From positions 1 to 56,004 of the forward strand of contig JAUZOA010000029.1 of NCBI GenBank assembly GCA_030706685.1: 56,004 nucleotides of DNA. Direction: 5' to 3'. The notes below the pieces were generated by a model. That model saw nothing but the letters and a program-made list of their open reading frames with translations. It made no database searches and was not told the DNA's origin. This DNA is from Bacteroidota bacterium (GTDB taxonomy: Bacteria > Bacteroidota > Bacteroidia > Chitinophagales > Chitinophagaceae). This document shows, piece after piece, positions 50,945-56,004 of this stretch (position 1 is its first letter; every line of letters starts with the position of its first letter). The position numbers and the translations under genes were made by a program.

Positions 50945-51196
50945 ATGAACCAACCATACCACAACGACCAGGCACATATTGCCCAGGAATTTCATTTTAT
51001 AGATGAGCATACGGCCCAGACTGCCCGTTTAGCTTTTTTTAAGATCAATTCTTATAAACTTTCCCTGATCAAGGCCTCCTTCAACTCCAGCCGGGAAGAC
51101 ATGACGGTCATTATCAAAAATACCTTGCTGAATTATACTGATCCCGGGCGTGTTCTCGCCGATCTTGGTTTCTTTGACGCAGAGATTGATAACTGA
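50945..51196 (+). CDS. Small protein of unknown function
   Basis: I do not recognise this 83-residue protein (MNQPYHNDQAHIAQEFHFID). It is His-, Gln- and Asp-rich at the N-terminus and has no signal peptide or membrane segment. A helical middle part (TAQTARLAFFKINSYKLSLIKASFNSS) and a short acidic end (LADLGFFDAEIDN) follow. The start has no strong Shine-Dalgarno site. It lies 88 bp after the cytochrome gene and could be co-transcribed. It may also be a non-coding frame. Confidence 0.5.
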   Translation: MNQPYHNDQAHIAQEFHFIDEHTAQTARLAFFKINSYKLSLIKASFNSSREDMTVIIKNTLLNYTDPGRVLADLGFFDAEIDN

Positions 51197-51465
51197 AACA
51201 GCCGGAGATAGAAAATTAAGTAAAGGCAATTATAGCCTCTAAACGAATTTGTTATATCCAGGAATTTAAATGGTTATTTCAACTCCCCCCTTTATTGCCC
51301 GGCAGATCCCGGGCCATTGCCCTGATTACACTACCAGCCAGCGAAGGATTGGCCTGCACGGCTGGGACGAATGAATTTTTCAACCGGGATAAAATACCCG
51401 TTCCAGGGAAAACCTGCATGGTTTTAAGGCCGGAAAACCTTCGCTTTCTGTATCAACCTTGTCTA
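51197..51465. other. Gap without supported gene (left part)
   Basis: This begins an 855-bp stretch (51197-52051) without a supported gene. Plus-strand frames of about 105 and 109 codons (51295-51612 and 51593-51922) are mixtures of Arg, Lys, Phe and Leu with no family features, and run across the repeats, so they are not called. Confidence 0.45.
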
Positions 51466-51554
51466 ATCCTTGTGCCATCCTTGTGCTATCTATGTGTACT
51501 TAAACGGGAGAGCACAAGGATAGCACAAGGATGGCACAAGGATGGCACAAGGAT
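51466..51554. repeat. 11-bp tandem repeat facing its own inverted copy
   Basis: Four perfect-length units of (A/G)GCACAAGGAT lie at 51511-51554 (44 bp). Two reversed units (ATCCTTGTGCC and ATCCTTGTGCT) lie at 51466-51489. Thus 51466-51489 and 51520-51543 are fully complementary over 24 bp, with a loop of 30 nt, so a strong hairpin can form. Confidence 0.75.
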
Positions 51555-51754
51555 CAGGCATTGTCCGACCGCTGAAACCCGAAAGTTGAAGATTGGAACA
51601 AGCCGGCGATAATTATAGAGCAATAAGATTGCACCGGAAGCAGGGACATGGCCCGGCGCAAGTCAACAATTTCATTTTCAATCGGTTTAATACAAAGATC
51701 CCGGGAAAAATGGAGCTGATTGGCATATTTCCCTGGTTCTTAATAAATTTTCAT

Positions 51755-51810
51755 TTCGAAGCCTGGCTAAGTGGGTCAACGAAGTCCTTTACAAGAGTAA
51801 AGGGCTTTCT
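51755..51810. repeat. Dispersed unit 1: TTCGAA...GGGTCAACGAA plus hairpin
   Basis: TTCGAAGCCTGGCTAAGTGG then GTCAACGAAG at 51755-51784 is followed by the hairpin CCTTTAC/GTAAAGG (51786-51803) and a T-rich tail. The same arrangement returns at 52796-52854. The spacer 51811-52051 after it shows no gene. Confidence 0.55.
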
Positions 51811-52051
51811 TATTTATTTGACGGCCACTTTGAAACCCGCATTTGTTGGAGATCACGAAATCATCCTGCACTCTCATCTTCTTTTACGCCTTATGGTGTT
51901 TCCCACCAGGTCTAATATTTAGCGCATGTTCGGTTAATGTCCGCTATGTAACAAAACAAAATGCGAATACTCAATTGTTTAATACCATGGGTTTGGTAAA
52001 ATTCGTTGTATTGATTAATATAGGGTATAATTCTGCGCACAGCAACTTTAA

Positions 52052-52555
52052 ATGAGACGACAATCTGGAGTCATATTATTATGTTTGCTCGCCTTGACTG
52101 CTTGTCTGGGGCTATCAAGTTTCTACTTGATGCTATCCAGTTCCTGCACTTCGATAATCAAGACAAATAATCTACGGGTGTCGATGAAAGACCCCATACT
52201 CATTTCTTACGTTATTAAAAACGTATCGAAAGATACAGTGAGAATCTGGCACTGTGGCTTCTGGTGCAATAACAAAATTGTAGTAACCGATAGTAATAAC
52301 ATCGAAGTACCTCGAACTGACTGGGGCAAAAGTACGCTATCAGCATTTTCACCGGGGGGTTCGAGAGATAAAAACTTTCCTATTAAACTTGCGCCAAATG
52401 AGACAGATTCAGCGTATGAAAAATACAATCTTAAAGACATTTTTGTACTTACAAAACCTGGAGTTTACAATATCACATATTTTTACCATGAAATCGACGA
52501 CAAGTCTACAATTAAGATTGCGAGCAATATTCTAAAAATACAAATTGCTGACTAA
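52052..52555 (+). CDS. Putative lipoprotein of unknown function
   Basis: This 167-residue protein has a lipoprotein signal (MRRQSGVILLCLLALTAC, lipid-attachment Cys18 in LTAC). A beta-rich domain follows: LRVSMKDPILISYVIKNVSKDTVRIWHCGFWCNNKIVVTDSNNIEVPRTDWGK, then a final strand region (GVYNITYFYHEIDDKSTIKIASNILKIQIAD). This plan resembles a small beta-sandwich (intermolecular chaperone-like or Ig-like domain) but I cannot name the family. It lies between the two dispersed units at 51755 and 52796, which makes it a candidate cargo gene. Confidence 0.6.
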   Translation: MRRQSGVILLCLLALTACLGLSSFYLMLSSSCTSIIKTNNLRVSMKDPILISYVIKNVSKDTVRIWHCGFWCNNKIVVTDSNNIEVPRTDWGKSTLSAFSPGGSRDKNFPIKLAPNETDSAYEKYNLKDIFVLTKPGVYNITYFYHEIDDKSTIKIASNILKIQIAD

Positions 52556-52795
52556 CAAAAGAAAAACTACTGCCAACATACGATATGGTTAGCTGGTATG
52601 ATGGCAGACGAATATTTTCCCATATTTTAATCCGGGCAGTACGGAGTGGCCCAACACAATTGAGAATAATAAAGTTTAGAGTTATTGTGTTGAATCTGCG
52701 ACTCAGTACTTGCCTCAATGATGCCTTGAAACTACAAAACGTAGAAGACCATTGATCACAATTCCTTAATTTCCGATAAATCTTCCATCAAGATG
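52556..52795. other. Gap before the second dispersed unit, no gene
   Basis: Between the lipoprotein gene and 52796 no frame with a plausible start or family signature was found. The whole 52556-53299 gap contains the second dispersed unit and repeat copy B. Confidence 0.4.
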
Positions 52796-52854
52796 TTCGA
52801 ACTCCGGCTAAATGGGTCAACGAAAGGCTGGCCGGCTGTAAAGCCGGCTTTTTA
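52796..52854. repeat. Dispersed unit 2: TTCGAA...GGGTCAACGAA plus hairpin
   Basis: TTCGAACTCCGGCTAAATGG then GTCAACGAA at 52796-52824 matches unit 1 (51755-51783) at most positions. The hairpin GCCGGCT/AGCCGGC (52831-52848) with a TTTTTA tail follows, as a terminator-like end. Confidence 0.6.
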
Positions 52855-52925
52855 TGGTTTCATCTTCACCCGCCTGGATGTTTTCGCTACACGGCCATCA
52901 TCTCCGGGACAAATTCCGGTAGTGG

Positions 52926-53092
52926 CTCATTTTGGAATTTTGAAAATGGGAAATTGGGAAATTTGTTCATGATTGAAATATTGTTATCCCTTCGAAGTAG
53001 CTTGAGAACCGGCGCATTAGGGAATAACCTGTTTGAACGAAATTTCCCTCCCGACGCAAGAGGGATCCCAATCCCACTTTTCAAAATGAGTC
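52926..53092. repeat. Dispersed palindromic repeat, copy B
   Basis: The left arm CTCATTTTGGAATTTTGAAAA then TGGGAAATTGGGAAATTTG faces the right arm AAATTTCCCTCCCGACGCAA then GAGGGATCCC and CCCACTTTTCAAAATGAG. Internal CTTCGAAGTAGCTTGAGAAC and GCATTAGGGAATAACCTGTT match copy A, so the two are homologous across about 160 bp. Confidence 0.7.
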
Positions 53093-53299
53093 ACTACCAC
53101 ATAGAAAGAGCAAAGAGGGAAGTTCGAGGAAAAAGTGACGTTCGTCCCGGGAATGATAATGCTCCGTCCCATTTTTAAGAAGCCGGGAAGAGTTGATAGT
53201 AGATTTGCTTTATCGGTCACTGCAAAAGGAGTTTCGTACAGGATTTCCGGGACTGCGAATCCGGAAGCCCTCCAGAGTCCTTGTTCCTGGTCCTTCTCT

Positions 53300-54337
53300 T
53301 TACCAGATATTCGCCGGGCAATGAACTTTTTCGGCATCGCTGTTTTCAGCATTCCAGAGACCCATATACGATAAAGTCAGTTCGAATCCGCCCCGGTAGG
53401 AAGAAGCTGTTCTAAGCTTACTGATATTGACATCGTAACTCAATCCTATGCTCAGTTGGTTGGTATTTATTTTTACAACAGGAACAAAAGCGTCTTTCCA
53501 TCGATAAGCCGCCCCGCCGGAAAGAGACAGCCTGGCATCATCACCGCCCGTATCAAGATTGCGGGTGAATAAAAACCCTCCCTGGGCCAGCCGGTTACCC
53601 CCCTGTATAAAATAATCGGCATAGACCACTATCCTGTTGTATAAATTGGTATAAGTGGAAAGCCCGGTATTGAATCCATATTTTTTATTCAGCCTGATAT
53701 CATTGTCGGTCATGAATGATAGTCTGGGTTTGGTGAAATGAAACATCCCGGCTCCAAAATAAAATTTCAGGTTATTATTGATAAGGCTAGTAAAACTCAA
53801 ACCGGTTGACGCATCCCAGTAATTGAAACTGGTTTTACTAAACGTCTGGCTCGTGGGATTCGATGCGCTATAAGCTCCATTGACAAACTGGTCATCGAAT
53901 TGAAGCTTGCCCGGATCGAAACTTTCATTGACCGGGCCACCCATAAAAGCCAGGGAAATAAAGCTGCTGCTCTCTTCATTTAATAATTTATGGTAATTGA
54001 GAACAGGGAAAAATTGCGTTCTCTTCAATTTGGAATCGCCGGCCACGTCATTCGTTAGCTGGAATCCTGTTGTGATGAAATCCCCTGATGAAAGGCCTTT
54101 GAAGAATTTTATTTCCGAACCCAGCGCCATCGTCCTGTAAGGAACCGTGATACTTTGCCATTGATTCCGGTAAGCAGCCGTGAACCGGACATTCCCGTTG
54201 AAAATGCCGGCCAGCGCAGGGTTTCGCAATAAGGGCAATTCATAAAACTGGGAAAAATTGATATCCTGCTGGGCCTGTGCTACAAAACTGTTCAGTAAGA
54301 GTAAAATGAAAAAGCGGTAGCGTATAATTTTTTTCAT
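53300..54337 (-). CDS. PorP/SprF family type IX secretion membrane protein
   Basis: This 345-residue outer-membrane protein has a signal peptide (MKKIIRYRFFILLLLNSFVAQAQ), the diagnostic start QDINFSQFYELPLLRNPALAGIFNGNVRFTAAYRNQWQSI, then a long run of alternating strands typical of a beta barrel, with a terminal WNAENSDAEK tail. SprF works with a specific large surface protein exported by the type IX system and is needed to anchor or display it. The large CHU_C-domain protein gene lies 11 bp upstream on the same strand, so the two are probably an exporter/cargo pair. Confidence in the exact partner role is moderate. Confidence 0.92.
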   Translation of the reverse strand: MKKIIRYRFFILLLLNSFVAQAQQDINFSQFYELPLLRNPALAGIFNGNVRFTAAYRNQWQSITVPYRTMALGSEIKFFKGLSSGDFITTGFQLTNDVAGDSKLKRTQFFPVLNYHKLLNEESSSFISLAFMGGPVNESFDPGKLQFDDQFVNGAYSASNPTSQTFSKTSFNYWDASTGLSFTSLINNNLKFYFGAGMFHFTKPRLSFMTDNDIRLNKKYGFNTGLSTYTNLYNRIVVYADYFIQGGNRLAQGGFLFTRNLDTGGDDARLSLSGGAAYRWKDAFVPVVKINTNQLSIGLSYDVNISKLRTASSYRGGFELTLSYMGLWNAENSDAEKVHCPANIW

Positions 54338-54348
54338 TTCGGGTGGAT

Positions 54349-56004
54349 TTATTTGAGGATGGAAGTATTTCCTTTGAAGAGATAAGTTTGAAAGTTGTCG
54401 CAGACCACTTCAACGGTATAGACATATACTTCAGCCGGGCCGGTAACACCCTTTATTTTCCCATCCCATCCAAAAGCGGGATCATTGGGCTGGAAATTTG
54501 TTTTCTCAAAGATCAGTTCACCCCAGCGACTGAATATCCTGAATGAACGAACCGATTGAATTCCTTTTGCCCTTACCATTAAAATATCATTTACCCCGTC
54601 TCCGTCAGGCGTAAAGGCATTCGGAATAAATACCTGTGAGCCTTCGCAGAAAGTCCGGATATGTATGGAATCGTTAGCGACGCAACCGTAGATATTTTTA
54701 ATTGTTGCATGATAAGTAATATCATTCTTAATCGTAGCTGAGGGATCAGGGCAATCTGTACAACTGAGATTTGTCGCGGGCGACCATTGCCAGGAGGTAA
54801 TAGGCCCATTTTGAACTACCGAAGCCAGGGGATAAATGGTTCCGGTAGATAGATTCAGGTCCGGGCCAAGATCTATGGCCGGTGTTGGATTTACTGTTAT
54901 GGTTACAAAACTTGTGTCTGTAAAACAATTATGCCCGTCAAAACCAACGACGCGGTATTGTGTAGTGGTTGTTGGGCTAGCTATGGGATTGGTGATTGTT
55001 GCGTTGCTTAGACTTTGGGCAGGGGACCATGTATAAGATGCTGCAGTACCGGTTGCCTGGAGGTTTATGGACTGGCCATTGCATATTGTTCTATCCGGCG
55101 ACACATCTATCCGGATGGGTTGAAAAACGGTGATATTGATCGTATCATAACCGGGACAACCGGCATTATCAATTCCTTTAACGATATAACTGGCATTGGT
55201 AAGCGGGTTTGCTATCGGGTTAGAGCAATCACTGCAACTTAAGGCCTGCGCGGGACTCCAGGTATAAGACAGGGCGCCGGTTGTCTGCAATTGCACACTA
55301 TTGCCCCTGCAAATGGAAAGATCAGGGTTTGTTTTTACGGGAGGATTGGCATTAACGGTCACGGCAGAATGTATAATACTATCCTTGCAGCCATTATTGC
55401 TGGTCACGACAAGTTTTACGCTATACACTCCCGCGCTGGAATAAGTATGTGTTGGATTGGCTTGCGTGGAAGTATTCCCGTCACCAAAATTCCATCTATA
55501 GGCTAAACCTCCAACACTGACAGTAGAAGTATTGGTAAAAGTAAAACTGTTACCTGCCAGGCATTGGGGAGGCGGGGAATTAAATCCTGCCACCGGTTTT
55601 GGATTAACATGAACAGTAACTGTATCCTGTGCTGTACAACCTGAAGCATTGTTGGTGACTGTAACAATATAAGTAGTATCTGCCGGAGGATTCGCTAATG
55701 GCGAAGCTATATTGGGGTTTGACAGAAAATAGGCAGGCGCCCATGAATAACTGTAGCCCGTAATTGTATTGCTTCCGATGGAGACAGGGGTTCCAATACA
55801 CAAAGATTTGTCAGGGCCTGCATTGGCAACCGGGAAACCTACGGTAAAGGGTACTTCCAGCGTATCGCTGCATCCGAAACCATTATAAGGAATCACTTCT
55901 ACATGGATCGTTGTACCCGGTGCCGGTGGTGAAGTCATAGTCATGGTTTCTCCGGTACCGAGCAGTGTGCCGAAATTATTGGTGTACCAGTTATAATATT
56001 GGAA
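54349..56004 (-). CDS. Large surface protein with PKD/Ig-like repeats and CHU_C domain (partial, 5' end outside)
   Basis: This is the C-terminal 551 codons of a secreted adhesin. It stays open beyond the window edge (residues FQYYNWYTNNFGTLLG before the first ATG), so the ATG at 55944 is not a start. It contains a PKD domain (WNFGDGNTSTQANPTHTYSSAG), then a series of similar Ig-like modules with TWSPAQALSCSDCSNPIANP or TWSPAQSLSNATITNPIASP, and ends with the gliding-associated CHU_C domain (PNAFTPDGDGVNDIL, RIFSRWGELIFEK, FGWDGKIKGV, EVYVYTVEVVC), the type B sorting signal for type IX secretion. Immediately downstream on the same strand is a PorP/SprF gene. Confidence 0.9.
   Translation of the reverse strand, partial: FQYYNWYTNNFGTLLGTGETMTMTSPPAPGTTIHVEVIPYNGFGCSDTLEVPFTVGFPVANAGPDKSLCIGTPVSIGSNTITGYSYSWAPAYFLSNPNIASPLANPPADTTYIVTVTNNASGCTAQDTVTVHVNPKPVAGFNSPPPQCLAGNSFTFTNTSTVSVGGLAYRWNFGDGNTSTQANPTHTYSSAGVYSVKLVVTSNNGCKDSIIHSAVTVNANPPVKTNPDLSICRGNSVQLQTTGALSYTWSPAQALSCSDCSNPIANPLTNASYIVKGIDNAGCPGYDTINITVFQPIRIDVSPDRTICNGQSINLQATGTAASYTWSPAQSLSNATITNPIASPTTTTQYRVVGFDGHNCFTDTSFVTITVNPTPAIDLGPDLNLSTGTIYPLASVVQNGPITSWQWSPATNLSCTDCPDPSATIKNDITYHATIKNIYGCVANDSIHIRTFCEGSQVFIPNAFTPDGDGVNDILMVRAKGIQSVRSFRIFSRWGELIFEKTNFQPNDPAFGWDGKIKGVTGPAEVYVYTVEVVCDNFQTYLFKGNTSILK

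Noticed and set aside
51295-51922. Two plus-strand frames of about 105 and 109 codons
   Set aside because: They run across the tandem repeat and hairpins and have composition unlike genuine genes here.
1-56004. CRISPR array, prophage, toxin-antitoxin or defence island
   Set aside because: No regularly spaced repeat array, integrase, phage structural gene, restriction enzyme or toxin-like pair was found. The repeats are irregular and palindromic.

Overview
The window reads as ordinary chromosome of a Bacteroidota bacterium, most likely a member of the Chitinophagaceae or a close relative. The signs are a type IX secretion PorP/SprF protein beside a surface protein with a gliding-type (CHU_C) C-terminal domain, a bacillithiol deacetylase, DUF4294, paired DUF3857 proteins, a LytS/LytR-type two-component pair, many small secreted or lipoprotein genes, weak ribosome binding sites, one TAnnTTTG-type promoter, and intergenic spaces packed with short palindromic repeats. 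No tRNA, rRNA, CRISPR array, prophage or intact insertion sequence was seen. About 47 protein genes are supported. The last one runs off the right edge.

Layout. Positions 314-2810 (minus strand) hold folC, a 54-residue GldL-like membrane peptide and a glycine-rich TonB. Positions 2944-8693 hold an SDR oxidoreductase, a DUF2846 protein, an EamA transporter, a radical SAM protein with a long N-terminal part, and a membrane protein. Positions 7638-11362 form a polyamine cluster: an agmatinase-family ureohydrolase, agmatine deiminase and N-carbamoylputrescine amidase. Then come a fatty acid desaturase, bshB1, DUF4294, and a cytochrome c maturation pair (ccmE, ccmF/ccsA) whose CcmE carries CxxxY in place of the usual heme-binding His motif. 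Positions 17647-21997 (plus strand) hold an acyl-CoA dehydrogenase, an ABC ATPase plus permease, and a YggS/PLPBP protein. Next are an S9 peptidase, a LytS-LytR pair, a transglutaminase-like protein and a solitary ATPase-fold protein.

From 28 to 34 kb lie small exported or stress-type proteins (YceI, SnoaL, META, DUF3574, DUF1801, ABM). From 33.7 to 46.1 kb lie catabolic and envelope enzymes (amidohydrolase, penicillin acylase, YiaK-like dehydrogenase, class C serine hydrolase, two adjacent DUF3857 proteins, a GntP permease). From 46 to 53 kb the gene density drops. This part holds a frameshifted TonB-domain gene, small unknown genes, a SRPBCC protein with an unusually strong Shine-Dalgarno site, a seven-heme cytochrome and most of the repeats. 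The window ends with PorP/SprF and the CHU_C surface protein, a probable secretion pair.

The main novelty is in the repeats and in a few unusual proteins rather than in one large new system. The strongest observations are a nested palindromic element inserted into another dispersed repeat (48.4-48.8 kb), an intergenic-type repeat that has become coding sequence inside yggS, a signal peptide that is restored if an A7 run loses one base, the CxxxY CcmE, a DUF3857 protein lacking its catalytic residues beside one that has the cysteine, and an 11-bp tandem repeat facing its own inverted copy.
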